In this document: piece after piece, positions 1 through 10,326 of the stretch | How the letters are laid out: each line of letters begins with the position of its first letter | How positions within the stretch are numbered: the first letter of the stretch is position 1 | NCBI GenBank assembly: GCA_020629795.1 | Contig: JAHDCR010000001.1 | Span: forward strand, 1 to 64,000 | Direction: 5' to 3' | DNA from: Candidatus Altimarinota bacterium | GTDB taxonomy: Bacteria > Patescibacteriota > Gracilibacteria > BD1-5 > UBA6164 | Length of the DNA stretch: 64,000 bases | Made by a program: the position numbers and the translations under genes | Notes under the pieces: model-generated | What the model saw: the letters and a program-made list of their open reading frames with translations, nothing else | The model's database searches: none | What the model was told of the DNA's origin: nothing

Positions 1-1129
1 CCAGAGCTGTGACTTTTGAACCTGGTATCTCAAGTGATAACTTTTTAAATACTGGTTTATTTTCATCATATCAGTATGAAATATTTTTAAGAGATATATT
101 TCCCTGCTTATGAATAAATGTTTTTCACTCTTCGTATCACTGTATTTGTGGGGTAGTATCAAAAAAATTCCAGAGGTTTTCAACTGTAGTAAAATCTTTT
201 GTAAATGCGCGAAAAAATCACGTTGCATTAACTATTCCAGTCTCTAAAAAAGCAAAAACCGCAAATATTGCTATAAAATATGATAGCTCAAAATCTCAAT
301 TTAATACTCATAACCCCACAATGAATATAACTATAATTTTTAACCAAATTATACTAGATTCTCATACTCTGTAACAAAAGAAAACTGGAGTAGACATACG
401 CTGATTAATTTCAGTAATTGTATCAGCATGTTTTTTTAACCTGTTAATTTCATAATTTCATTTTCCGGTTGAACTAATTTCAGTTTTACTCATTAAAATT
501 CTAACAAAACTCTTTGTATAGTTATTCCATTCATGTATTCTCTCTCTCCTTAAATTTAAACTTTGAGAATTAAAATATGCAGATAAAGCAAATATCACTC
601 CATATATAAATATAAAAAACATACCATACAAAAAACCTAACTGAAATACAATAACAATTGCATATAAAAAAATAAAAAATAGTTTACAAAATTCCATAAG
701 AAATTGGTTCAATAGCAGAGACCAAACATCACTTCATTTTGTAATTATTGAAACAAGCTTTCAAGTTCAATATTTTTCTATTTGGGTATTTTCAATATTT
801 AAAAATTTAAATACATAATTTTCATCAATTCTTTTTCTATATGCATTTACATTTTCTACCCATCACCACTTTTTCATTAAAAAATCTACGAGTTCATAAA
901 AAATAACGACTCATATATAAATCATCATAATTTTTTGAAACATATCTTTATCTCCTTGCTCTAAAAATAAGACTATTTTTTGAATAAAGAATATATGAAC
1001 TACAACTATAATTCACCAAAGACTATATAATATAATAGTTTTTAGGGTAATCAGTTTTTCAAGCAGTAATGGCTCAAAAAATCTCTTGGTTTTTTGCCAA
1101 AATGTTTGCTGCGTGATATTTTCAGACAT
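1..1129 (-). CDS. ABC exporter, membrane domain plus start of ATPase domain (3' end outside window)
   Basis: About 376 residues are visible, read with TGA as Gly. The N-terminal ~280 residues contain several hydrophobic segments and a cytoplasmic-loop motif typical of ABC exporters (an amphipathic stretch followed by Gly-Thr-Gly-Lys-Leu-Val-Ser-Ile-Ile-Thr). The last ~25 residues begin a nucleotide-binding domain, with the aromatic A-loop context (SLKNISYGYDE) and the beta strand that normally precedes Walker A; Walker A itself is cut off by the window edge. The family couples ATP hydrolysis to export of peptides, lipids or drugs across the inner membrane; the substrate cannot be told. I chose ATG at 1129 because the frame is open back to it and it restores the first membrane helices. 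It directly follows a hairpin downstream of dnaJ. Confidence 0.8.
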
Positions 1130-1131
1130 AA

Positions 1132-1173
1132 AAAAAATAGCTATAAATATTAGATTAAATATAGCTATTTTTT
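1132..1173 (-). terminator. Perfect 14-bp inverted repeat after dnaJ
   Basis: Arms 1132-1145 and 1160-1173 are perfect complements around a 14-base loop. Read on the minus strand the second arm ends in a run of T, as in an intrinsic terminator for dnaJ. The run ends only a few bases before the ABC exporter ATG, so read-through would place the hairpin in that gene's leader. Confidence 0.65.
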
Positions 1174-1193
1174 ACGGTTTAGAAAGTTCTAGT

Positions 1194-2303
1194 TTATCAG
1201 AATATTTTTTCAAAAACTCATTTTTTAGAGTTTACATTGAGTTTCTTTTCTTTTGCAAGATTTTCATAGAGGTCTCGCTCAGATTTAGAAAGCTTTGTTG
1301 GAGTTGGAATATGGATATGTATGAGTAAATCTCACTTTGCATCTCTCTCGATATGTTTTACACCGTCTCAAGAAATTTTTAAAATACTTTCTCACTGCGT
1401 TCCGGCATCAATAGAGATAGTTCGCTTCCCAATAACTGGAATATTAACTTCTTTTTTTGTACCAAGTACTGCTTCTATAAATTCTATCTCTAGGTCATAG
1501 TGTAAATCTACACCATCTCTTGTGAGTCATTTCTCCTGCGTATTTACATGAAATCTCACATAAAGATCTCAAGATGTCTTTGTGCCTACACCAGCATTTC
1601 CCTCTCCAGTAAGTTTAATCACCATCCCGTCATCGATACCAGCAGGAATATCTATATCAAGTTTTTGTTTTTTGAGGACTCGTTTTTCTCCGTTACACTC
1701 GCTGCAAATATCTTCAAACTCTTCTCCAGAACCATTACAATCAGGACACGTTCGTGTTTGCTGAATAACTCCAAAAGGACTTTGTGAAGTCTGAGTTACT
1801 TGACCATGTCAGTTACAGGTAGTACAAGTTTTTTTGTTGCTTCAACCAGCTCCATCACAACTATCACAATACTCTCTTTTATTGAATTCTAAAGTATCCT
1901 TTCATCCGTAAATACTGGTTTTTAAATCTATCGTAATGTCATATTCTAGATCTTCACCTCTTCTCTCACTGCTACGTCTAGCTCATCCTCTACTCTGACC
2001 TCAAAATCCTCCACCGAAAAATGAAGAAAAAATATCACCCAGGTCTTCTGCCTGGAATCCTCATCCTCAAAATGGATTTCATCCTCCACCAGCACTCCCA
2101 AAAGTATCATAGTTTTGTTTTTTTCCTGGATCAGAAAGCGTCCCATACGCTTCTCAAATTTCTTTAAATTTTGCTTCAGCCTCTTTGTCTCCCTGATTTC
2201 TATCAGGATGATACTGCATTGCAAGCTTTCTATATGCTTTTTTTATTTCATCACTACTTGCTCATTTTTGTAGACCAAGTATCTCGTAATAATCTCTTGC
2301 CAT
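1194..2303 (-). CDS. dnaJ: Chaperone DnaJ (Hsp40)
   Basis: A 369-residue type I J-protein that stimulates the ATPase of DnaK and delivers unfolded clients. The J domain (residues 1-70) starts [10 protein letters not shown] and has the HPD tripeptide (YHPDR). A Gly/Phe-rich linker follows, then a zinc-binding region with four CxxCxGxG-type repeats (for example [30 protein letters not shown]), then the C-terminal substrate-binding domains. In CTTCNGHG the first glycine is encoded by TGA, direct evidence for code 25. The length matches the family. No dnaK or grpE is next to it. The gene ends at TAA just before a strong hairpin. Confidence 0.97.
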
Positions 2304-2327
2304 TCCTGTTTTTTCTTAAAAATAAAA

Positions 2328-2349
2328 ATAATCCAGCGACGTGGATTAT
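2328..2349 (-). terminator. Hairpin with T tract immediately upstream of dnaJ
   Basis: Arms 2328-2335 and 2342-2349 pair perfectly (8 bp, 6-base loop), and on the minus strand a T-rich run follows. It closes the small upstream gene, but its T tract ends only about 7-20 bases before the dnaJ ATG, so it could also act as an attenuator for dnaJ. Confidence 0.6.
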
Positions 2350-2377
2350 AAAAAAGTTTTATGTTTTTGCAATGCTT

Positions 2378-2551
2378 TTATAAATGACCAAATGCTTTAT
2401 CGATATCTCACGACTGCATATTTCATTTTCTAATTCTATCTGCTGCAGCTTTAACAGCTGCGCATGTTCAGTATATCTCTAGTCTTCAATCTTTTAATAA
2501 AACATTTCATCCTCACTCAACACTTGTATCTGTTTGTGTATGTTGAGACAT
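2378..2551 (-). CDS. Small hypothetical protein, 57 residues
   Basis: The frame runs from ATG at 2551 to TAA with six TGA codons read as Gly. The product has a Gly-rich turn (VEGGGN), a segment LLKDGRLEIYG, then a basic helix containing AAVKAAADRIRKGN. I do not recognise a family; the pattern would fit a small nucleic-acid-binding or ribosome-associated protein, but that is a guess. It lies 74 bases upstream of dnaJ, separated by a hairpin, and its 5' end overlaps the upstream extension of the PriA fragment on the other strand. Confidence 0.5.
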
Positions 2552-3622
2552 TTTTTCAGAGCTTGTCATAAAAATCATTTACAATATAATGTTACAGAAC
2601 ACTCTATAGTACTGACCCTTATTCGTCAAATGTTTTTAACGGTAAATTTAGCACAGAACCAGTCAAAAATATCAAATTATATATCTGATACTCTTTTAGA
2701 GCATATAGATATTACGCTTGCAAAAGGGGAAAAAGTCATGCTCTACCTCAATAAACGTGGGTCTCACTCCAGTCTGATTTGTGAAGATTGTCAGTACTTA
2801 TATGCATGTCCAAACTGTGATGTGAGTCTCTCAGTTCACTGAAATCCAGATCACCTCAGGTGCCATATTTGTAACAATGCATTTAATATCCCAAAACAGT
2901 GCTCTGAGTGCCACAAGATTAATCTCAAACCAGTATGAGTCGGAACCCAGCAAATAGAGAGTCTTATGAAAAATCAATACAGCGAAAAATCTGTCTACAG
3001 ATTTGATAGTGATTCTATGAAAAACATTTCGAGCAAACGAGAGGCCCTATGAAACCTTGATTCCGCAGATATTATTATCGGTACCAAGATGCTTACCACA
3101 GGGTTTAATTTTGAGAAAATATGACTCATTTGTATCATACTCGTCGAATCAGAGCTCTCCTATCCAAGCTATGATGCAGCTGAAAAAGCTTATACTAATC
3201 TTAGGCAACTCATAGGCCGATGAAATAGAAAATCTCAAGAGACTACTATTATTCTCCAAACTTTTATTCCTAAAAATCCATTAGTACAGCAGCTTACCAA
3301 TAATAATTTTAAAGATTTTTTTCAGGAGACACTCAAAGAACGCAAAGAATTTGACTATCCTCCATATAGGCAAATGGTGACGCTCGAATATCGGCATAAA
3401 GATAGTAAAAAATCTCTTGCTTATACCCAAAAACTGTTAGACACACTTAGAGAGTTTGACCCGGAAGAAGAATATATATTTCTGAGAGGAAGCTCTACAT
3501 TTCGAAAAAATAACACACACCATGCAACGCTCATTGTAAAATGAAAAAATATCAGGAAGCTTCTTAAAAACATTGAAAAGACGATTATTTCTCAGAGCGC
3601 TTTGAGTGTAATATTTCATTAA
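2534..3622 (+). pseudogene. priA: Primosomal protein N' (PriA), 5'-truncated
   Basis: PriA restarts stalled replication forks as a 3'-5' helicase of about 700 residues. Only the C-terminal half is here. Visible are helicase lobe 2 starting at LYLNKRGSHSSLICEDC, the zinc-binding cysteine pairs (CEDC, CPNC, CHIC, CSEC), motif V-like text (IIIGTKMLTTGFNFEK), motif VI-like RQLIGRG and the C-terminal domain. The 3' DNA-binding domain, winged helix, Walker A (GKT) and DEAH motifs are absent. The open frame starts at TTG 2534; an ATG at 2630 is another possible start. Upstream is occupied by opposite-strand genes. It is either a remnant or a stand-alone fragment whose partner lies elsewhere. The frame has no TAA/TAG break, so it may still be translated. 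Confidence 0.8.
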
Positions 3623-3785
3623 GCTGTATTTCGTTCCGGCATGAAATATTTCTAAATGAGTATGAAAATATTCATACCCTAGATTTCAAACAACTTTTTA
3701 ACACCAAAAATATTTCTCTCTTGATTTCACTTTCAAAATCACGAGAATATTTTGTAATAATACTTTATAGGTTCATCTTCTTCTT

Positions 3786-4913
3786 ATGAAATTCGAAATA
3801 AACACAAAACTTCTTCAAAAAGGTCTCAGTGTCGTATCTCACGCTACTGCTGGGATCACCACTACTCCAATCCTCGAAAACATACTTATAAAAGTAAACT
3901 ATAAACATATCGTCCTTACCGCAAATAACCTAGAAATGGCAATAGAATATATGCTGGATGATGTAAAAGTACTTTCTGAGTGAGCTTTTTCTATCCCAAG
4001 TAAACTCTTTGGAAGTTATATCGGTTTACTCCAAGACGATACGGTGAGCATAGAGCTCAAAGGTGGAGACGCACTAGAAATCAAAACAGAAAGTGGAAAT
4101 ACAAAAATAAAGGGGATCCCTGCTGAGGATTTCCCAGTTATTCCAGGAGTAAAAGAAGAGCTTTCTCTCTCACTGAAATGAGAAGTCGTTCGAAGATCAA
4201 TTGAAAAAACTCTCTTCTCAAGTGCTGAAGGTAATATTCGTCCAACACTTGCAGGACTTTTCGTAAATATCACTGGATCAGAGGCAACATTTGCCTCAAC
4301 TGACAGTTTTAGACTCTCAGAGTACAAGACTATTTTAGATACCCCAAATGAAGTAGGTTTTTCTCAAATCATCCCATCTAAAACATGTTTTGAAATTAAG
4401 AGTATTATTTCTGATGATGATAACGTAAAAATAATCTCTGGAGAAAACCAAATAGCGTTTTTCTTTGGAAATGTAAAAATGTACTCAAGACTGCTGAATG
4501 GTAAGTTCCCTGATTACACAAACTTTTTCCCGAGCTGATATGCTACAAAATGAGTTATCAACAGAGCTGATCTCATGGGAGCACTGAAAAAAATTAACCT
4601 CATATCTCGAGAAAATAACTACTCAATAAAAATGAGTTTCAGCAGTGAAAACGGGATTCTCTTGGAAACATCACAAACACAAATTGGTGAAGGTGAAATT
4701 GGACTTGTATGAAGCGTAGAATGAGAGGATGCAATAATCGGCATCAACTCAACATATTTCCTCGAAGCACTCGGAGCAATTGAAACAACTCATATCTCCC
4801 TCCAATTTGAATCTCCTCTCGCACCTATCCTCCTGCTCCCTGTTCCAGACGAGTGAGCAAAAAAAGCCCTCCCAGGACAATTCAGACATATTATCATGCC
4901 ACTTAAGATATAA
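3786..4913 (+). CDS. dnaN: DNA polymerase III subunit beta (sliding clamp)
   Basis: A 375-residue clamp that encircles DNA and tethers the replicative polymerase. The N-terminus is typical (MKFEINTKLLQKGLSVVSHA), including the TTPILENILI segment, and the C-terminus ends HIIMPLKI, close to the usual MPxR/L ending that forms the partner-binding pocket. Length and three-repeat organisation fit the family. Several TGA codons are read as Gly. ATG 3786 is preceded by a pyrimidine-rich sequence without a Shine-Dalgarno motif. It is not next to dnaA or gyrB here. Confidence 0.96.
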
Positions 4914-5009
4914 TAAATATCTCTACTTGAGGTATTTTATTATAATAATTTGACTTTATAGATTATTAGTTTATATATAAAAATATATTATACAGCTAAT
5001 AAAAAGAAA

Positions 5010-5639
5010 TTGGATAAAATATGATCATGAGGTTTTCATGATGTTTATAGTGGAAACTGAAACTATGTTAGAAAATTTCCTAACAAAACTAATAAGTCTC
5101 CATTAACATTTCAACAAGCAGCAACTTCTCTAGCTATTCACCAACAACTATTTTGAGATTTTTGTCCTCCTACAAAAGTCGTTGACACTGAAAATGGTTA
5201 CTGCATTATTCAAAAGAAAATTAATTGAAGATTAATATGTGAAATACCTCAGAAAGAAATTGAAAATAAAACATTAGAAGATTTAACAGCTTTTGTAAAA
5301 GCCCTTTCAAATTCATTATTACAATGAAGGATACCAGATTACTATTGAATTCAGGCTGAACCATTTGAATGGAAAATATCTTGAAGAAATACATTAACTA
5401 GACTAGTTGAAAAAATAAAACTCTTGCCAGGTTTATGGATTTTTTATAAAAATATATTTAAATCAAGCAATCTAATGGTAGCTGATGATTGAAAAATATA
5501 TCTCATAGACAATGTTGATAATCAAATTGCTAATATAAATCCGAAAATTTGACCTGGTATTTTAATTCGACACGCACTTACTGCGAATTACATATTAGAT
5601 ATATATATAAAGTTGAGATGAAAAAATAAAAATCCCTAA
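5010..5639 (+). CDS. Kinase-fold protein (aminoglycoside phosphotransferase / protein-kinase-like), putative
   Basis: About 209 residues. The N-terminus has a glycine-rich-loop-like sequence (LDKIGSGGFHDVYSG) followed by VRKFP, which could supply the ATP-binding lysine. Near the C-terminus, ADDGKIYLIDNVDNQ resembles the metal-binding D-x-G or hydrophobic-D strand of kinase-like phosphotransferases. The catalytic loop is not clearly recognisable. Both YrbL-like and APH-like families fit. Start TTG 5010 is chosen because no ATG lies between the upstream stop and the glycine loop; it is uncertain. The stop codon is inside the terminator stem. Confidence 0.45.
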
Positions 5640-5650
5640 TAGGGATTTTT
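5628..5650 (+). terminator. Intrinsic terminator
   Basis: AAAAATCCCT and AGGGATTTTT pair around a 3-base loop, followed by ATTTTG. It contains the TAA of the kinase-like gene. Confidence 0.8.
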
Positions 5651-5719
5651 ATTTTGTTTACATTTCTTGAATTTTCGTAGTATGAATACGTACACTGTAA
5701 TATTTTTTAATATACATAT

Positions 5720-6715
5720 ATGAGTTTCACATGAAAATTAGCTCACTACCTCAAACTGAGCGAAGAAAAATGAATTATCACTCTGGCTCAAAAAGATGAT
5801 ATTTTAGCTCTGGTAAAAGATGAAAGTTCATCACTAGGGTTTATGAAAATCCTTTCAATTATTGGAGCAGTTTGTATTGGTATCGGAGTCATACTCATAA
5901 TCTCTAGTAACTGGTCAGAGTTTCCAAAGTTAATACAACTCTTGCTCAGTATCATGCTCCCTATCGTCTCTCTAGGGATTTGATATTATTTCACCTATAT
6001 TCAAAGCGAGCTCAAAATACTCTGAAATGCTTTTACCCTCATGTGATGAGTGCTCATATGAGCAACGATTGCGCTCATAGGGCAAACATATAATTTAGAT
6101 GGAACAATTGGTTGACTACTACTTATGTGGTTTATCCTCTCTCTCCCTCTCGTGTTTGTATTTAAGCTCAAAACACTTGCAGTTCTCTCTACTGCGCTGT
6201 TTTACGGAGTAATATTTTACTATACAACTGAGGAGTTCTTTTCTTCATGGAGAGATGAAAAATATATTCTCGCAGTATTTGCAGTAATCTCTGGAGCTGT
6301 AACTCTAGCCTCATATATGCTAGCTCAAATATTTGAATGAAAATATAACTATCTTATAACTCCCGTTGGAATTATATCACTGAAAATACTATTTTTTATA
6401 CTCTTTATAGGTACAATCGATGACTGGTTTATGTTTTTAGGAGAAAGTTTTGGAGCTATACTTATTCATAATATTCTCTTTCTGTGAGTGATAGGATTTA
6501 CTATGTGGTGGGCAAATAAAAATCATGAAATTCTCCTTAGGCATGCAACATTTGTTTGGATTTGAATATATATATTTACTAAATATTTCGAACTATTTTC
6601 GTGATACTTACAAGCAGGAATATTTTTTATCACTACTTGATTATTTATTATAGGGCTGGTATATAGTTTTATAAAAATAAATACCTACCTTAATAAAAAC
6701 AACACTACATCATAA
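5720..6715 (+). CDS. DUF2157 polytopic membrane protein
   Basis: 331 residues. The N-terminal ~45 residues are a soluble helical region (LAHYLKLSEEKGIITLAQKD) of the DUF2157 type, followed by about ten hydrophobic segments starting at residue ~50 (SIIGAVCIGIGVILIISSNW, then WSEFPKLIQLLL). DUF2157 proteins are integral membrane proteins without an assigned activity and usually stand next to a GDYXXLXY-domain protein, as here, 10 bases downstream. Start ATG 5720 begins MSFTGKLAHY. The frame is broken by many TGA codons at membrane glycines. Confidence 0.8.
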
Positions 6716-6725
6716 ATCTATAATT

Positions 6726-7277
6726 ATGGAAAACACTACAAAGCCACCTCTAAAAGCGTTACTAATAACTATAGCTTGAATCATCGCATTCTTTTGAATC
6801 GTTATAGCTATTCAAGAATACACTTTGGTGTCTTGAGAGGAAATATTTCTAGAGACTGCTCCTGTTGATCCAAGGGATTTACTTAGGTGAGACTATGTTA
6901 CGCTCAGATATGCCTTTGAAAGTGATGAAAAAATTGAGAATTATATCACCCAAAATAATCTACAAGACTGAAATACCATCTATATTAGTTTCATAAAAGA
7001 TACTGATAATAATGGAATAGTTTCACAGGTATCAGAAACAAAACCTGACTCTGGAATATTTATAAAAGTCAAAGTGCAGCAGCAATCATGGTGGAGATGA
7101 GGTCTCGAAACAGGTATAGGAAAATATTTTGTACCACAGTGAACTGGAAGACAAATAGAGCGAATCAGATGAGACATGAGCGTACTAGCTAAAATAGACA
7201 AATATGGAACAGCCAAAATAGTAGATATTTATTATCAATGAGAAAAAATTAATCCAAAGACTTTCGTAGCTCCATAA
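6726..7277 (+). CDS. GDYXXLXY domain protein
   Basis: 183 residues with an N-terminal membrane anchor (LLITIAGIIAFFGIVIAIQ) and an outward domain with the family signature GDYVTLRY at about residue 55, preceded by the typical PVDPRDLLRG. GDYXXLXY proteins accompany DUF2157 and DUF4401 membrane proteins; the pair is predicted to form a membrane complex of unknown function. The first glycine of the signature is TGA. The gene ends in a bidirectional hairpin shared with engB. Confidence 0.85.
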
Positions 7278-7302
7278 AAAAAATCCCATATGGGATTTTT
7301 TA
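7277..7302. terminator. Bidirectional terminator between GDYXXLXY gene and engB
   Basis: The palindrome AAAAAATCCCATATGGGATTTTTT gives a stem with A and T tracts on both sides and serves both converging genes. It overlaps the engB stop codon. Confidence 0.85.
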
Positions 7303-7887
7303 TCATTTCAGTGATTCATGAATTATCTTTCTCAGCTCATCTATTCCATCAAGTTTTGATGATGACACAGGTATAACCCTACTCCCAAAGAATGTTTTTT
7401 CTGTATGAAATTTAGATTTGTTAATATCGTTTTTAGAGAGTCTGTCTATTTTTGAAAGTACTACGGTGATAGGCATTTTTAAATCATCATTGATGAACTT
7501 ATACATATCAATATCACTTTGCTGCGGTCCTATTTTTGCGTCACACATCAAAATCACTTGTTTGATTGTATTTTGCTTTTCCTCTAAATACCATGATATG
7601 AGCGAGTCAAGGTCTTCTCGAAACTCCTGTCCAAGTTTTGCAAAACCATATCCTGGCAGATCCGTAAAATGATATTTTCAGTTTACCAAAAAGAGATTTG
7701 CTGTTCTCGTCTTTCCTGGCTTACTCGATGTTTTTACGAGATCTTTTTTCTTCATAAGAACATTCATAAGACTCGATTTTCAAACATTTGACCTTCAAAC
7801 AAAGACAACCTCATTTCGAGATTCTAAAAATATTTTATCATCGTTGATGGATATTGATTTTAAAAACTCTGCGTCTATTACTTTCAT
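7300..7887 (-). CDS. engB: Ribosome biogenesis GTPase EngB (YihA/YsxC)
   Basis: 195 residues. G1 motif GRSNVGKSS near residue 30, the SSKPGKTRT switch region, G3 motif DLPGYG, G4 motif LSKIDRL and a G5-like PVSSSK. EngB acts in late assembly of the large ribosomal subunit. The length is normal. Start ATG 7887 ([12 protein letters not shown]) is the first methionine before the G1 region. The last sense codon is TGA (Gly) followed by TAA. Confidence 0.96.
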
Positions 7888-8045
7888 GTGATATATGGGT
7901 TAATTTTTCGCTCATATCCTACAAAAAAAGCTATTTTTATCAAGATTTAATTTTTTTGCATTATATTTCATAAAAAGAAAGTCCTTTTCTTAGTAGCTTT
8001 TAGCTATTTGTGCTACAATAATTTTAGTAATTATTAATGTCTTTT

Positions 8046-9152
8046 ATGGAACAAATCAATCAAAAAGTAATTTGAAATGCTGTATCTGCATATTTTCTCG
8101 TACTCGTATCACTCACATTTCTCTTTAGTAAAAAACCATATCTCGATCACGATTTTGTAAAAAGCCATGTAAAATCAGCTTTTGTGCTACATGCATTACT
8201 CTGAATTATATGGTTTGTTATGAGCTATGGTTTTTTTGGATGAATCACTGTTCTAACGTATTCTGTCAATACAATTATTACAGCGCTACTCATGCTTATT
8301 GTATTTTCCTGAATACTTTTTGGTATGTATAAGGCTCATAAGTGAGAAACAGTAACACTCTGAGAAATGTTTCATCACGCGAGTTCTGGAAAAAAATACA
8401 TAACAAAAAACAAAAGTGAAAATATACAAGAATCAGAGGCTATCATTATGATACTTTCTCACATACCATTTATTGGTTATATTGTATGAACCAGAAATAA
8501 AGATGTACCACATATGAGAGATGTACTCCAACTAAACTTTATTGTGACTCTTCTCGCTACATGTATGCTAATTTTTGGATACCTAACGCTCGCAAATATT
8601 ATTATGCTTGCCTATATTATTTGGTCAGTAGCTCAATGAATATCTCTGATCACGCAATGAACTATTGTAAGCTTTGGGTTAGAAGTATTCCCTACTGTTG
8701 AGGAAAAATATATTCTCCAAAAAACAACAATTAGATATGTACTCAATACTCTTAATAAAAAAGTCTTTGTTCCATTTACACACATCAAAGAACAAAAAAC
8801 ACTTCAAAGAATTGCTGATGAAAAAGCTTCTGAGATGAGTATGAAATCTCCATATACTTATGTAGTAAAAAATTGTCTTATACTGATACTATTATTTATT
8901 GCTTGCGTGTTTTATTTTGGTTGGGATTCTCCGGTACTCATACTATTTTTATTTCCTCTCTCATATCTCATAGGTCATAGCGAGAGAAAGGCCTATAAAA
9001 TGCCTTATATATATGATATATATGCAGCTATCGCAAATACTCTTCGTGGTATTAAGCATATTTTTTCTAGAGCTAAAACACTAAAAAACACTACAAAAAG
9101 TGAAAGTATTAAAATATGAGACACAAGTACAGAAATAAAAAAAGAGTCTTAA
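8046..9152 (+). CDS. Polytopic membrane protein, DUF4870-like N-terminal part
   Basis: 368 residues with two groups of membrane helices: about residues 10-95 and 140-225, then a cytoplasmic stretch and a final pair at about 275-315. The part around DHDFVKSHVKSAFVLHALL resembles the helix pattern of DUF4870 (Tic20-like) proteins. The charged tail ends TSTEIKKES. I cannot assign a function. The stop TAA at 9150-9152 lies at the centre of a palindromic terminator and overlaps the stop of the convergent rsmE by two bases. Confidence 0.7.
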
Positions 9153-9165
9153 GACTCTTTTTTTT
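9137..9165. terminator. Bidirectional terminator carrying two stop codons
   Basis: AAAAAAAGAGTCTT / AAGACTCTTTTTTT is a perfect palindrome. Its central TTAA supplies TAA to the membrane protein gene (9150-9152) and to rsmE on the other strand (9149-9151). Confidence 0.9.
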
Positions 9166-9847
9166 GAGATATATAAAATCACACTACTTCTCCAACCGTT
9201 TCACATCTGAGTATCCTCTCACCAAAATACACTTTTTGAGCAGAAATAGTATGTATTTCTTCTGGAGAAAAACCTCCTTCTGGTCCTACAACAATATTTA
9301 TATGTGATTCTATTTTGAGCTGTGCAAGTGAGATACTATTTTCTCAATGCGTATGACAAATTATAGACTGACCATGAGATAATTCTCAGATTTCATCTCT
9401 AAATTCTATTTCTGGTATCATATTTCCTCAGCAAAGCTCTATAGCCTCTATTGCTATTTTTGTGAGTCTGTGTTTTTTATTATCTGATAGGACTAATTTC
9501 TGACTTCGTTCGCTTTCAAAAAAAATAATCTTAAAATATCATACTTCACAGCATTTTTGCACGATTGTTTCAAACTTTGAGAGTTTATTTGGAAATGCTT
9601 GATACAGAACCATTTCTCTTTCGCTCTGAGATGATTTGTTAATAATTGTGTTTCTCTTAAAACTCACTGATTTTTTATCTATGTGTATCATACTGTAGAG
9701 GTGATCCTCTGAATTTTTTCCATCGAAAAAAACCACTTGTTGTCATACTCGAGCTCTAAGAACCCGAGTAAGCTGGTGGTATAATTCTTTTTCTGATATT
9801 TCTAACACATCAGTAAGTTTCATGTTTGGGAGATATATTCTCTGCAT
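9149..9847 (-). CDS. rsmE: 16S rRNA (uracil-1498-N3)-methyltransferase RsmE
   Basis: 232 residues. It starts MQRIYLPN, has the N-terminal PUA-like region (LTRVLRARVG...VVFFDGKN) and a C-terminal SPOUT domain with the SAM-binding knot signature VVGPEGGFSPEE and later FGERILRCETV, close to the usual LGxRILRxETA. RsmE methylates N3 of U1498 in the small-subunit decoding region. It starts 4 bases after the stop of a small basic protein gene, so the two are probably co-transcribed. Confidence 0.93.
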
Positions 9848-9851
9848 GAAT

Positions 9852-10187
9852 TTATCTCGGCATACCGTAAAAATCGAGCCCTTTATTATCTACCATAGAT
9901 TTTGTAAGGAAATTTTTCTTTTTTCCTTTTACAAAAAATCCTCTTTCATCAATAATTCCTTGTTCCATAAGTGATTCTGGATTTTTAGTTTTGAGTTTTT
10001 TCTTTGGGAATTTTTGCTTATTTTCTAGGTAGTGAGTTCTATCTTTATAACTCATGTTTTTACGAGTTTGTGGATTTTCATTTCCAATATATGGAGTATG
10101 ATCTCTTTTAGTTTTTCCTTTTGCAAGTTTTCTTGCTGCTGCTTGTTTTTTTACGATATTCGATTTTAGTCCGTGACTATTTGCCAT
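9852..10187 (-). CDS. Small basic hypothetical protein, 111 residues
   Basis: Very Lys/Arg/Asn-rich with no hydrophobic segment: MANSHGLKSNIVKKQAAARK at the start, KQKFPKKKLKTKNP in the middle and a conserved-looking end DNKGLDFYGMPR. Unusually there is no TGA codon in it. The composition suggests an RNA- or ribosome-binding protein, an idea helped by its position directly upstream of the rRNA methyltransferase RsmE, but I do not recognise a family. Confidence 0.75.
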   Translation of the reverse strand: MANSHGLKSNIVKKQAAARKLAKGKTKRDHTPYIGNENPQTRKNMSYKDRTHYLENKQKFPKKKLKTKNPESLMEQGIIDERGFFVKGKKKNFLTKSMVDNKGLDFYGMPR

Positions 10188-10326
10188 TGATTCTTCTGTT
10201 ACGTTTTAAAATATGAGTGAGTGTTAGCAATATTGTACTGAAAATAAAAAAATATCAAGGACTAACAAGCTTGAGTTATCTCATTAAATACTTACTATGC
10301 CTATATCTTAAAGCTATACATTTATT

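Noticed and set aside
1946-2224. Minus-strand frame inside dnaJ
   Set aside because: Out-of-frame reading of the dnaJ J-domain and Gly-rich region.
5720-6715. Pseudogene with many stops
   Set aside because: All interruptions are TGA; with Gly the DUF2157 protein is complete.
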